DNA of 64,000 nt from Macrotis lagotis (GCF_037893015.1 NC_133658.1:60665818-60729817), one strand, 5' to 3'. Numbered from the stretch's first letter, positions 43,250 through 56,199 are shown. The notes: a model not told the origin generated them from the sequence alone. Numbers and translations are program-made.

Positions 43250-43800
43250 CTTATGTAATCACCCCAAACCCCACAGCCTCCATCTTTGTTTATGTGACCC
43301 CTATATCTCTGGGAATATTTGTTCAGTAACTTTTCTGTTACCCTCACTACTCCATTTCTTCCAAATTCTTGCAAAGTCTCCTTCAGGGTTTCCCCACCTG
43401 TGCCTGCACAAAAGAAAAAAAAATCAGAAAATCATCATGGCAACACTTCACTTCTAGAGCCCCTACCTCAATAATTTTTGAGTTGTAGTCCAAGCATCAC
43501 CTTTATTATGAAGCCTTTCCTGATCCTTCTCTACCCCAATGGCCCTACCTCTCTAATTGGCATATATTTAATTCTCTTATATTTATTGTATTTCCTTTTT
43601 TATATTTTTCTAATATATGTATATTCTAACATATGTACTAATCATATCTTCTTCATTCCCTTCCCAACATTGCCTATCCTCCCTAGCTCTCCCCATGCTT
43701 GGAATGTAGATTCCTTGCAAGTAGAGATTGCTTCATTCTTTATTATTTGCATTCCCAATGTATGACACACAGTAGGCACTTTAAAATGTTTCTTGATTGA
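43250..43800 (+). mobile_element. L2-like 3' region
   Basis: 'tatgaagcctttcctgatcc', 'gcttggaatgtagattcctt' and 'tatgacacacagtaggcact' are typical of the 3' end of L2-type LINEs. The 5' part is uncertain. Confidence 0.5.
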
Positions 43801-44079
43801 TTACAGCCATGATTCAGTGAACCAAATGAACAGACAGTGGGTTACTGGGCAATGACCGCTGAACAGGGAGTAAGAAGTCAAAGGTTATGGCCTTATCTAC
43901 ATTTATGATACAGGCAAATTATCTCTTCTTTCAGAACTTCAGTTTCTTCAGATGTAAAATGAAAGGGTTGAACTAGAGGACCTAGTCTCTTCCATTCCTA
44001 ACATTCTGTGGTTAGATTATGCTTCAGGCTTTAAAATTTTGTGATTCTATGATTCTAAGTATTGTCAAGCAGCTCTTGT

Positions 44080-44310
44080 GTGGCCAGCTGTATTCTAAGC
44101 ATTGTGGGAAATTCATAAATAGGATGCTAACACATGATCCCTCCCCCAAAAGAGCTCATATTGTTGCTGGTGAGGGATGACTAACAAAGATGAAACCACA
44201 ATATATAATCAAGTACTAGGCTGTTATAGTATGGACTAAACACTGTGGGAGTTCTGGGGAAGGAGTGATCACTGTGGGCTGGATTGGACAGGGAAAGCTT
44301 TGTAGCATAG
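44080..44310 (+). repeat. Unclassified dispersed repeat (family 1), fragment
   Basis: Phrases 'attctaagcattgtggg', 'tccctcccccaaaagagctc' and 'acagggaaagctttgtagc' fit the 5' half of family 1. The copy is degraded. Confidence 0.45.
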
Positions 44311-44324
44311 ATTTGGGATTCTCA

Positions 44325-44480
44325 AGTAGAGGTTTTCAACTTTTTGTGCCATGGAAATTTTTGGCAGTCTGATGAAACTTATGGTCTCTTCCTCACCACA
44401 ATGTTTTTCTATTTACAAAATAAAATATGTTGAATTACAAAGAAAATCAATTATGCTGAAATAGTTATAAATTTTTAAAA
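44325..44480. repeat. Family 2 repeat fragment
   Basis: It shares 'aattacaaagaaaatcaatta' and 'tgctgaaatagttat' with the copies at 7560 and 50765. Its right end is lost. Confidence 0.5.
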
Positions 44481-45084
44481 ATATTTCTCTAAACATGCTG
44501 TAGAAGAATGGAGCAACAGAGATGTAATCAGGGTGGGACAATTGAGACTTTGCTTCAGGGCATTGCATTTACAAGGTCTTGAATTACAAGAACACTGGAA
44601 ATTCATAATTTCTAAGCTTGATACCTGGTTGGTAAGAATCATTTGTTAAAAATAAGAAGCTGTGAGATAGAAGACTGGAGTGAACTTTTCTTCTGCAACC
44701 TCCTTCCTCCCTATCATGGGGGAGGCTTTCTTCTGGCATCTATCTGAGACATAGTTTGAGATACTTTGGTTACAAAAATTCTTGTTATAATTCAGGGGGA
44801 CAAAGTTTCGGGTCAATCACCTTTACTGATATATGATCTGGACTATTTTGAGTCACAGGTCTGTGTCAATGCCCTTGGCAAGATGATAGTATTGTTAATC
44901 AAAGGCAGTTGAGCAATATAACTTTATCTCTGGAAGAAAAGATAGGAGGACTGCCAAATAAATAGCTATCTATAAATCTTTATCTATATCTCTACATATG
45001 TGTGTATTTACATTTATACAGATATATATGTTTAAAGTCTGGGAAGCCAAAAAATCTCTATGAAAGGAAATGAAGTAAGGAAGA

Positions 45085-45320
45085 CCTTAGTTCAAATCCA
45101 GTCTCAGAAATACTTGCTGTGTGACTGCGCAAGTCATCAAAAATGTCTCCTTTGCCTAAGTTTTCTCATCTATAAAAAGTGGATGATAATAATAGCCCCC
45201 ACCTCCCAGTTGCTGTAAAAACAAAATGAGACAAGAATTGTAAAGCATTTACATGCTTGGCACATATAAGCACTGTATGAATAGTAGTTATCAGTTATTG
45301 TTGTCTATCATTTTTATTAT
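45085..45320 (+). mobile_element. SINE, diverged
   Basis: 'gaccttagttcaaatccagt', 'aagttttctcatctataaaa' and 'ctcccagttgctgtaaaaac' follow SINE order. Confidence 0.65.
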
Positions 45321-46411
45321 GTGGGCAACAGGCCATTTGCTAAAGAAGTAAACTATAGAAGTTGGTCAAAAGGGTGAGCAACGAGAATTACCAGGATTAG
45401 AAAAATGAGGTTGGAATGATTTTTGGAGAATAGATTGAGAGAGAAATAATGAGATTGGAGCAGCTGAATGGGAAGCTGTTATAAAGGTGATCCCATAGAC
45501 TGATGACCACAACTGCCCCTATCAGGTACCTTTCCAATAGGTCAGTACAATAAGAGAGCAAATGGAAAGTCTGGAGAAGATAACCTTCCTGAGTAATTCT
45601 CTCTGGTTACTGATGGCCTTCCCTACATCTGAAAGGCAAACTCAAGGCAGATCCCTCTTTCCACAGCTAAGTCTGTTGTATGGAAGAACAACAAAAATGC
45701 AACTGGTTTCCCATCTCTGGCAGGAGGAGCTACCTTCCAATTTACATAAATGGTTCAGAAGAATAGTGCTTGTAAATATCAAATTGACAACATATTGGTT
45801 TATGATTCATCAGCAATGCTTGATTCCCTCAGTTAGGGTGACAAGTCAAGGGGCAGGTGGGTCTTCCACCCAGTACTGAAGGATGGGTGGAATTTGGATT
45901 AACAAAGAACAGAGGGGAGGGCATCCCAAGTGGACAGAGCAATATGAATGCTAGCATGGAGGGAGGAAGGCATGAGACATGTTCATGAGACAGAGAGGAC
46001 ACTGGTTTACCTGGTATTAGTGGGTAGAGGAAAGGGAACAGTGAAAAAAAAAAAGGTTGGATGGATAGGTGAATGGTTCTTAAATGCTAAGAAATGGTGT
46101 TTACTTGTCCAATCCAAGAAAGACCATTCCTTGGTGGTGACTATTTCTATATTTCCACCCTATTTTACTTTTTACCAAGGATACTATCCCAAATTCCTCT
46201 GCCAGATTAGACTCCATTCTCTTTGCTCCTTGTCTTCCTTGCTCCTTTTCTCTATCCTTTGTTTGCTCTTTGATTTTTTTTTTTGGTAGCAATAGGTCTT
46301 CAGCCTGTTCTGGTTTTATGGACCAGATTGCCTCTTCCTGGCTTGGCTTGACAACAATAGGAATTCTCTGTCCTGAGAATCTGTCTGAGGTGGGAGATTA
46401 GCTCCCTGTTC

Positions 46412-47126
46412 TTTTTTTTTTAAGAATTATTTTATTTATTTTGAGTTTTACAATTTTCCCCCCATTCTTGTTTTTCCCCCCACCCCCCACAGAAGGCATT
46501 CTGTTAGTCTTTGCATTGTTTCCATGGTATACATTGATCTCAGTTGAATGTGATATGACAGAAATCATATCCTTAAGGAAGGAAAATAAAGTATGAGATA
46601 GAAAAATTACATAATAATATAACACTTTTTTTTCTAATTTGACAGCAATAGTCCTTGGTCTTTGTTCAAAGTCCATAATTCTTTCTCTGAGGACAGATGG
46701 TATTCTCCATTGCAGATAGCTCAAAGTTGTCCCTGGTTGTTGCACTGAAGGGATGAGCAAGTTCATCAGGGTTGATCATCACCCCTATGTCGCTGTTTGG
46801 GGTTTTTCCTGGTTCTGCTCATCTTGTTCAATGCCAGTTCTGCAAATCCTTCCAGGCTTCCCTGAATTCCCATCCCTCCTGGTTTCTTATAGAACAATAG
46901 TGTTCTATGATATACATATACCACAGTTTGTTAAGCCATTTCCCAATTGAAGGACATTCACTTAATTTCCAATTCTTTGCCACCCCAAACAGGGTTGCTA
47001 TAAATATTTTTGTGCAAGTGGTGTTTTTACCCATTTTTAATCATCTCTTCAGGGTATAGAACCAGTAGTGGCATTGCTAGGTCAAAGGGTATGCACATTT
47101 TTGTTGCCCTTTGGGCATAATCCCAA
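46412..47126 (-). mobile_element. 5'-truncated L1 with 15-bp target duplication
   Basis: ATTAGCTCCCTGTTC occurs at 46397-46411 and, perfectly, at 47127-47141. Between them, in reverse orientation, lie the A tail, the full L1 3' UTR and the last part of ORF2 (residues like KIFIATLFGVAKNWK). The ORF2 part is already frameshifted. Confidence 0.93.
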
Positions 47127-48782
47127 ATTAGCTCCCTGTTCAGATGGAGATAAAGTAAGACTGCATAGAATTCCATTGAATTGTAGCATTAAAAATGAAT
47201 TGCATTAGTGATCATCTAGTTTAAAATCCTCTTGCTTCCATATTATAGATGTCAAGACTTGAGCCTGAGAGTGAGAAATTACTTGTCCAAGGTTACAAGC
47301 TAGAATTCATATCTAACTGCACATACCCCAATTCCCTTCATTCTTCACTCTTACCTTCAAATACAAAAGCCCCCGTGGGATAACTCATTAATTCTCTGAT
47401 AATTATCTGGGAAAAATGCTCCACCACTACACCTCAATGCCTGAGACCCAACTGTGTTCTGTGCCAAAGCCTGAGTTCATATATTCTATCTCAGGTCTGA
47501 CTTTATATGCAGTAGAGACAGATTCTAAGATCTTTTTTTTTTTGTTTAACTGTCCATTCATCATCATTGTCATAATTTCATAATAGTGTTTTAATGGTAT
47601 AGTGTTTTTTCACAAATCCTCTTCACATTCTCTCATTTGATCTTTAGCAAAATTCAATGAAGTAGGTATGATAGATATCGCTATTATTAACGTTTTACAG
47701 ATAAAGAAACTGAAATGCAGAGAAACTGAGTTTCCAGTGACTAGAGGTGATCAAATAGAGACTGGATATACCTTAGTAAGATGTTATCATGTGTATCTAT
47801 GTTTCTGGCGTGGGTTCACTTAAATCACCTTTAAAGTCCCTTTCATCTCTAAGATTCTAAGTTTCTATGTCTTCCCCAAGTTCACAATGAGTTAATGGTG
47901 AGTAAGAATTAAAAAACCAGAGTTAGAACTAGGTCAAGGCAACTGGGGCTTTGCCCCAGGTGCCAAAATTTAGAGGGCATTGAAAGAATTATTAAAATAT
48001 TGCATTTAGCACCTAGGTAGCAAGAATAATTAAACTAGGAAACTACCAGATGGCCACTTTCCCCAGGTGACTGTACCTCAAAGGAGCCTCTCCTTGACAC
48101 AGGTCCTTCCCTTGGTGGTAGGCTTTTCAGAAGAATCTCACGGTGGGGGGGCTGATGACTTGGGGTCTTTTTCTCTCCCCCAATGTCTGGAGGGCTGAAA
48201 TGCTTCCATGATCAAAAGTGCTTGTCTTAGAAACTCAATTGGAGGGAGTTTTCCAAGCTGCTTCTCTCCTATGTGTTGTATGGTGTTTATTATGGGAGCT
48301 GGAATGCTAGTTAATGGTTATAACTAAAATCTAGTCATAGGTTGTCTGATTCTCTTTTCACTATAGTTTCCTGAGTCTCATCTGTCATTCCCATCTATCT
48401 TTCTCCTTGGCTAGTCTCTAAAGTTGTCTGTCTTAGGTTAACTGCCATAGACATGAGCCTATGGAATACCCTCTATTTCTCACCATACTGATCTCTCTCC
48501 AAGAATAGAGAAAGAAGTCTCTCTTCTTTACTTCCAGGTTATAAGGCCATTTTTTCCTGGGTCAGATTTTTTACCACCACAGTAGAACCTGACCTAGCCT
48601 CTGAACTTATTACAACTTGGATCTTCCATACTCACTATGGGGCTAAAATCTAGTTAAATCCTTCCATCAGTTCCTGAGAAGCAAAGGCAGGGCAATAGAA
48701 GAAAGTTACTACCAGATTGTCTAGAACCACACAGCTGGGTATCATAATGGCTAACATTTCTATAGAGGTTCAAGACTTACAA

Positions 48783-48834
<52 letters not shown>
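48783..48834. repeat. (TA)n microsatellite
   Basis: About 26 pure TA units in a MIR-like context. Confidence 0.95.
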
Positions 48835-48836
<2 letters not shown>

Positions 48837-48889
48837 ATGAGGAAATTGAGACTGAAAGTAATCATTGTCTCTTTTACTTTAAACCTCCC

Positions 48890-48891
<2 letters not shown>

Positions 48892-48938
<47 letters not shown>
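48892..48938. repeat. (CA)n microsatellite
   Basis: About 23 CA units, only 57 bp from the TA tract. Confidence 0.95.
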
Positions 48939-49369
48939 CTTTTCAGGTGAAAGGATTATGTCATAGAAAGTCAGAACTCTCAGTGATTTCAAGTAATTCT
49001 TTCTCTGACCCTCAGTTTTCTCATATGTAATGCAGAGCTTGGATTAGAGATGATCTCTAAAGCTCCCATTCAGATTGAAAGGGCAATGAATGATCTATGA
49101 AGTGGGAAGAAGGGACCAGAGGGAATCTTCCCTCCCTTTCCTGATCTGGCCAACAGTGGGGGCGGCAGGTTTTGGAGCCAGAGATGCAGACGTGTACTCT
49201 CCTGCCAAGGGAGAAGTGCCAAAGACACCCGGCAAGACTCAGAGGAGGCTCCAGATGCAAATGCCTTGATAATGCAATAACCAGCTGGGAACCTCAACCG
49301 TGGGAGTCAAGGGGAAAGAGGAAAGACCAGTTGTCATGGCAATGTGGCTGAACCTGGGTCACTGAAGGA

Positions 49370-49565
49370 TCAGATCAGAGAAACATGGATTTGGGGTTGA
49401 AATGGATATTAGAAGTCCAATACCCTCATTTTCTGGATGAGAAAACTAAGACACAGAATGTTTAAATAATTTCCCCAGAATCCTAGAGATAGTAGGTATC
49501 TGAGATAGGATTTGAATTTGTGTTACTGATCCCAAGTCCAATGCTCCATCATACACATTTACCAT
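49370..49565 (-). mobile_element. MIR-like fragment
   Basis: 'aaatggatattagaagtcc', 'gatgagaaaactaagacac' and 'ataggatttgaatttgtg' are MIR phrases. Confidence 0.6.
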
Positions 49566-50764
49566 GTTAGGCTGCCCCTTATCAATGTACTCAGATATAC
49601 TTTTTCTAAGTTAAGGATTGCTATTGTTACTACTATTTTCTCCTCCTTGTCCTTGTACCTCCATCTTCTCCTACTGTAGGCAGCAAGGTTAGTTGTAGAA
49701 AGAAGTAGGGATGGGACAGGCAGTTGATGAGGATCCAGGGGACACTTTTTAGATAAGGCACCTTCCCTCTCAGTGGAATTTTTTTTTCTGTCTTATTTTT
49801 CTCATGTTTAAAATTGGAGGAGGGTGGTGTGAGTTTAGACAAGATAGAAGACCTCTGGGGTTCCTTCCAGTTCTGACATTCTATGTTCCAAGATTGTTTC
49901 CGGATCTAATTTCTACAGTCCCATGATCTTGCTGGGACCATGGACCACTCCCTGCAGAGGACCTTCCTTGAACTTTAATTCATTAGGGAAGTAGCCAGGC
50001 TTCATAAAGTATTTTGCTAATGGGCACAGGGACACAACCTTACTACTAGGGGTATATTTTGCTGGACTCCAAACTCCAGAACAGATGGAGAAGTTTCACT
50101 CAGATGTTAACCTTCATCTAGGAAACAAAACAAAATGTTCCAATCCTGGGAGAAAAATAGGACCAGTTTCCAGAAAGGCAGTGGAGTAAATGGTCATTAT
50201 GAAGCCCAGTTCCCTTGCATCATCTCTGAAAGAGAAATGTGGTGAATAATATAAAAAACAATAGCAACAAAAAGGAGAAAAAAGAAAGAAATGCTCATGG
50301 AGGAAAACTGACAGAAAGATAGAAGAAATGAACTAGCAAAAAAACAGTACAATGAATAAATATAGTGGTAGAAAAAGAACGTGAAGATGGATCTCCATTA
50401 AGAAGAACAAAACTACCATTGATGAGATGACACTGTCTTCAGAAGGAAGACTGGGCATATCACAAGAATTTAACAGAGTAGAAAGAATTCTGGATATAGA
50501 AGCAGATAACCTGAGATTGGATCATTTATTTTTATCATTCAGGACATAAATTTCCTCATTTGTAAAATAGGGGTTTAAAAGAGACAATTTCCATATGAAG
50601 CTATCTTCATATGTGGTATCTCCCTCATTAGAAAATGAGTTTCTTAAGAGCAGAAACTCTGGCTTCTTTTCTTTTTGTAGTCTTAGTGCTTTGGACATAG
50701 AAAATGCTTAATAAATATTTATTCTTTTGTCCTTGGAACCCTAAATCTATGACCCTATGAACCT

Positions 50765-50945
50765 TTAGCCCAGATGTTATTAACCTTGTTTATGTCCTTG
50801 ACCCCTTTGACAGAAGTCTATAGAATCATGTATTTAATTGCATAAAAGAAAATATATAAATTACAAAGGAGAGCAATTATATTGAAATAGATATTGAAAT
50901 TTTAAACCAAAAGAAGTTCATGAATCCAGGTCATAAATCCTTGTC
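50765..50945. repeat. Family 2 repeat
   Basis: The left end 'ttattaacctt' and right end 'aggtcataaatc' are roughly inverted, and the core 'gcaattatattgaaatag' is shared with the other two copies. Confidence 0.5.
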
Positions 50946-52199
50946 TTAGAGAGATTTAGAAACAATAAAAGATCTGTCATTCATAAGATTAGAAATAAGA
51001 GCCTAAGAAGAAGGAGTCAAGACTGGCCATAAGAAATGACAACATAGAAAAGATGTTGGAAAATCTCCACAAACCAGTAGACTCCTGGAGGAGCAGATAA
51101 CCTAAGGGAGAATGAAAAAAATAATTCACAGTGAAAAAAATACGTCAGTAATAGAGGAATCCCAAGGTCTTGTTTTATTGTGTGGAGCAGAAATGATAAT
51201 GTTTGAGTTGTTACAAAAGATAAGCTTTATCTGTGAGAGGGAATGAGAAAGGAATGAGGTGATGGTTGTATATTTATGCAAGGATTAGAAGGAATTTGTT
51301 AAAAAATAATCAGGTGGTATTATAGTACATGGTGCTGACAACATTTTTTAGAAAGGAGTATGATAAGGTTTGATGGAGGGGAAAAAACCCAAACTTCCTT
51401 GTATGTCAATGAACCTAAATTTAATCCAGGAAGAATGTATTAGAAAACAAAACCCAACAGTTTTTTCCTTACACAAAAACATTTGAAATTTAGGGAATTC
51501 ATATAGGTTCAGAATAAGGGCTAGAATAAAATCTGTTCCGTTTCTCCTCAAACAAGGACCCAATGAGTAGCATCTTCATTCCACGTAGACACACATAGGC
51601 ATACTCTTAATGTTAGCATCACCCATAATCACTTGACTTTTATGATCCAGAATTCTGAAATTCCTCTGTCCACAATGTCTTATCTTATCTGTTTTTTTCC
51701 CTCTGCCTCATTCCTACCAATCCTATTATCTTCATCACAACCCTTATCCATTCAAAACATAATTGCTGCTTCAGCCTTTTCCTCTTATGGGGCTCTCAGT
51801 TTCTTCATTTTGAAATCTTGACAGCTGAGAGTTTTGTAACCTGAGGTACATTAGCTTCTTTTGTGTTATTTCAAAAAAATTTATCTCCTTGATAATCCTC
51901 TATATTTTATTTTGAACTGGTAGATAACAGTTTCACCTTTTTTTCCTGCTCATCTCTATTGTACTTCCCACAATGTTTGTACCAAGTACCTTCTCTTTTA
52001 TCAGCCCCCTTCTCTTTTTATCTGCCCCCTCCCCCAACTCTCAGCAGAGGACCTCATCTCCTACTCTACTGAGAAAAAAAAGGAGGAATGAGCTCTTCTC
52101 TTCTTTATAATTCTATATCTCAAAACCTCTCAACACCATTCTGTATTCTCTCTTCCCAGGCTACAATTTCTGATGAAGGGATTGGTTCTTTTTGCCAAG

Positions 52200-52440
52200 A
52201 CCAACTCCTCTGCTTATGTCATTCAAGGAACTTCTCTTTTCCTCTTGTGCTCATCCCTTTCTCTAACTTTCCTCTTTCTGTCAAGGGCAAAATTATTCAT
52301 CTAGTTCTTCAAAGTCACAAATTTGGAGTCATCTGGATTTTTTATTCCTCATTACTGCCCATATCTAATCAATTACCAGGTACTGCACAAATGTTTTATG
52401 TAGATACAACATCTCTTCTATCTATTCCCCTCTTACTAGT
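52200..52440 (+). mobile_element. L2-type LINE fragment
   Basis: 'tttggagtcatctggatttt' and 'actgcccatatctaatcaat' resemble the region after the reverse transcriptase in L2-type elements (GVIxD, then a PHIQS-like motif). Frames are broken. Confidence 0.55.
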
Positions 52441-52454
52441 TCCCCCAAAGTGAA

Positions 52455-52700
52455 AAAGGATGGAGGCAACAAGCATTTGTGTCAGACACTGTGCAAAGCA
52501 CTTTACAATTATTGTTTCATTTGATTCTCACAACAACCCTGTGAGGTAAGTACTATAATTATCCTCATTTTAGAGTTGAGGAAATGAAGGCCGGTGGAGG
52601 TAAAGTGACTTGCCCAACGTCACATAGCTAATAAATGTCTAAGGCTGGTTTTGAATTCAGGTCCTCCTGACTACAGGGCCAGTCCTCTATACATTACTGT
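52455..52700 (-). mobile_element. MIR/CORE-SINE, reversed
   Basis: 'gtgcaaagcactttacaatt', 'acaaccctgtgaggtaagta', 'gtgacttgcccaacgtcaca' and 'ttttgaattcaggtcctcct' are reversed SINE phrases. Confidence 0.75.
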
Positions 52701-52704
52701 TAAG

Positions 52705-52880
52705 TTTTCCACTTACCCTCTCCTCCATCCTATGCAATGTAGTTATTTGCCATCATATTCTATTGAAACTTCTCTCTCAGATAATGCCAGTGACTTCCTA
52801 GTGAGCAGCTCTCAATGCACTTTTTTCTCCTTGACATCTCTGTGGCATTTGATATGATTGATAATTTTTCTTCCCTTGAC
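52705..52880 (+). mobile_element. L2-type reverse-transcriptase fragment
   Basis: 'tctccttgacatctctgtgg' and 'catttgatatgattgataat' decode to a decayed LDLSAAFDTVDH-like RT motif. It lies downstream of the 52200 fragment although it belongs upstream in the element. Confidence 0.55.
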
Positions 52881-53539
52881 TTTTTAAATATATACTTTTT
52901 CTTATGAACTTAACAACCACCAACAAATAAACATAAACATTACAATATACAAAGAGGAACAGAAAACAGAAAACCTTCAGGTAGGTAGTTTTTAAAAGAG
53001 CATTATAAATTATACATGGGAGTCATAAAACTGCTCCATTTGTAGATATTCTTTTCTGAGCTTCCTTCTCTTCTTTTCTATATATATTTAAAATATTTTA
53101 TTCCAGTTCTTTATGTTCTTTTTCCTTTTGCAATGCTAGCCACCAAATCCCCCCCCCTCTTCCCATCCAAATTGAAGCAACTGTTCCTTTTAGCCAATAA
53201 GGAGAATTAAGTATAGGCATCTCCTTGAAGAATTCCCCTTGAAGCATACTAAATTAGGATTCCATTCAAGCATGGAAACTTGGGGTGGATATGTGCATGT
53301 GGAATGGAGCCTGCCCTCCCCCATAAACACACCTATACCCACTTCAGAGCAGATATAAATATCTGCCCTTTTGTTGGTCTGCCACGATGGCTCAAAGGTG
53401 CATTCTTTGTGGTGACAGCCAATCTTTAGGCTAAGCAGAAATCTATGTATATGCTAAAGGGGCAACCCTGACCTCTCAAGTCTGTGGAGATCTCACAAGG
53501 CCCCGCACCAAAGTAAAAAGAAAGGAATGGAAAATGTCC

Positions 53540-54265
53540 ACAAGCTGTGAACTCATCTAACCTTTCTGGAGAGAAATTTGGAACTACGTCCAAAGGGCAA
53601 CAAAAATGTGCATACCCCTTTGATCCAGCAATACTACTACTGGATCTATACCCTGAAGAGATGATGAAAAAGGGCAAAAACATCACTTGTACAAAAATAT
53701 TCATAGCAGCCCTGTTCGTGGTAGCAAAGAACTGGAAATCAAGTAAATGTCCTTCAACTGGGGAATGGCTTAATGAACTGTGGTATATGTATGTCATGGA
53801 ACACTATTGTGGAAGGATTTGCATGAACTGATGCTGAGTGAGATGAGCAGAACCAGAAGAACACTGTACACCCTAACAGCAACATGGGGGTTGTTGATCA
53901 ACCTTGATGGACTCGCTCATTCCATCAGTGCAGCAATCAGGGACAATTTGGGGCTGTCTGCAATGGAGAATACCATCTGTATCCAGAGAAAGAACTATGG
54001 AGTTTGAACAAAGACCAAGTACTATTAACTTTAATTTAGAAAAAAACCTGATATCTTATTGTCTGATCTTGCTATCTCTTATACTTTATGTTTCTTCCTT
54101 AAGGATATGATTTCTCTCTCATCACATTCAACTTAGATCAGTGCATACCATGGAAACAATGTAAAGACTGGCAAATTTCCTTCTGTTGGGGGTGGGGGAG
54201 GGAGTAAGATTAGGGGAAAAATTGTGAAACTCAAAATAAATAAAATCTTTTAAAAAAAAGAAAAA
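53540..54265 (+). mobile_element. 5'-truncated L1 with internal deletion
   Basis: It covers the end of ORF2 (PFDPAILLLDLYPEE, KIFIAALFVVAKNWK) and the complete 3' UTR with its A-rich tail. GAAAATGTCC at 53530-53539 and 54266-54275 is a probable target duplication. Compared with the copy at 46412, about 40 bp after 'gaacactattgt' are missing. Confidence 0.88.
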
Positions 54266-55269
54266 GAAAATGTCCTCAGACATCTGGTGTCTTCTTCCCC
54301 TTCTGGGGCACTCTAGTAGCAGTGCAATGACAACAGCCACCACCAAAGACCAGTCAGAAGGCTGGGAAGAAAGAACTTTCTTGACATTGATGAGAATAAC
54401 CTTGTTCGAGTTAAAATATAAAATGGCCACTTAGTAGCCCTTGAAAAGACATTGTTTATGAATATCCCACAAGCTTGAATATTTTAGTCTCTCAACTGAA
54501 TTCTTATTTGTCAGGTAAGTTACTGCACTCCTTCCTAACTAGTCTACCATTCTTTTAAATCTATTGCTCTTTATTGTTTAACATTCCATTTTTCTGAGTT
54601 TAGCCCATTCTATATCTGATTAATCTTGGGACTCTGAGTACCATTGTACTTTTCTCCCCCCCTCTTTCCTCTTAGACTTGAGCCAAAAATAATCATCAAG
54701 GGTGAGGATGGAGTCTCAGGGAGTTTAGAGTTCTTAAGAAGATAGACCACTTCACATCACTGAACACAGGACAAACTTCAAAGGTAGATAAGGGACAGGG
54801 AATGGTCAAGGTGACCGGTCCCTTCAGTCTTAGCTTGGTGGTGCCTGCTAAGTCACCCTCTTAGACAAGCAATGGTAATCAAAACATTGTCTATGTCTGA
54901 AAATGAATGTTTCATTGTGTACCTTTAGCTCAGCTCCTCTCTGCCAAGAGGTGGAAACCATATTTCATTATCAGTCTGCTGGAATCTTCAATATTTCATC
55001 AGCATTAATACTCAGTTCATCATCTGTGCCTTCAGGACTCTCTGCCCCTCTGATCTAAGTGTGGAGAGAAAAGTTCCTCCCAAAGCTTTTATTCAGGAAG
55101 GGTGCCCTAGTCAATCATCTCTGCATTTCTCACAGATTTCACCATCCATCCAGGTACTTTCTTCTGTTCCTGTAACCTTTCAGCTTCCTTTAATGTGTTG
55201 TCTTCTCCCATTAGATTTTAACCCGTTGAGGGGAGGGATTGTCTTTTTCTTATTCATATCCCCTTACCC

Positions 55270-55545
55270 TTAGCACATTACCTGAGTTCAAATCTGGCCT
55301 CAGTCACAGCTTACTAGCTGTGTGACCTTGGGCAAGTTACTTAACCCTGATTGCCTTGCATCCAGGGCCATCTCCACTCAACCTGATTCTCATCTGACCA
55401 CTGAGCCCAGATGGATTTTGAAGTTGATGACTTGGCACAGCACCTCCTCACTCAAATCCAATTCATGTGCTTGTCATGGCATCACCTCCCCTGATGCCAT
55501 AGTCTTCTTTGAGAACAAAAGATAAACAGCATCATCGTCATCATC
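55270..55545 (+). mobile_element. SINE with long 3' unit
   Basis: 'ctgagttcaaatctggcctc', 'accttgggcaagttacttaa', 'tctgaccactgagcccagat' and 'cttgtcatggcatcacctcc' match the copy at 31228. The head is lost. Confidence 0.82.
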
Positions 55546-55689
55546 ACCTGGCACAGAATAGATGTTTAATAAATGCTTATTGGTTGACTGACTTCTAAAG
55601 TCATAATTGATGAGAGCTGAAGTCCTTTGGAATTGTTCCCCTTACATTATTATATTCAAGGTGCAAACTGTTCTAAGTTGAGGCTTTAT

Positions 55690-56109
55690 CAGTTCACACA
55701 TCTCAGGTTTCTCTGAATTCATCATTATTTATAATTTCTTACAGTGCAATAATATTTTCATTACATGCAGCATACTTTGCTCAACTATGTCCCAATTTAT
55801 GGATGTCAACTTTATTTTCAGTTCTTGGCTACAGTAAAAAGTTTTTAATGTAAATACTTCTATAGCTGTGTCCTTTCTGTCTTTCATCTCTTGGTCAAAG
55901 GGCATGTCCAACTAAATGATTTTGTAAATTAAATAGTTCCAGAATTATTTCCAGAATAGTTGGACCAATTGACAAAACCACCAATAGTGCATTACCGTGC
56001 CCATCCTCCCACAGATCCTCCAACAATCACCATTTCCCTCTCATGTCATCTCTGACTATCTAGATTGGTGGGAAGTGGAACTTCAGCATTGTTTTAATTT
56101 GCATTTCTC
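55690..56109 (-). mobile_element. L1 ORF2 fragment, old
   Basis: Reverse orientation; 'gttttaatttgcatttctc' is the complement of the L1 phrase for an MQIKT-like segment. 'cagttcttggctacagtaaa' and 'ttggtcaaagggcatgtcc' are L1 3' ORF2 phrases. Confidence 0.65.
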
Positions 56110-56135
56110 CAGCATTGTTTTAATTTGCATTTCTC
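56084..56135. repeat. Perfect 26-bp tandem duplication
   Basis: Two identical 26-bp units, starting CAGCATTGTTTT, sit at 56084-56109 and 56110-56135, at the edge of the L1 fragment. Confidence 0.95.
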
Positions 56136-56199
56136 TTTTCCCTTGGTTTCAGAGACATCCCATTTTCTTGGCTCTCAACACCTCCTTTGTTTCTTTATC

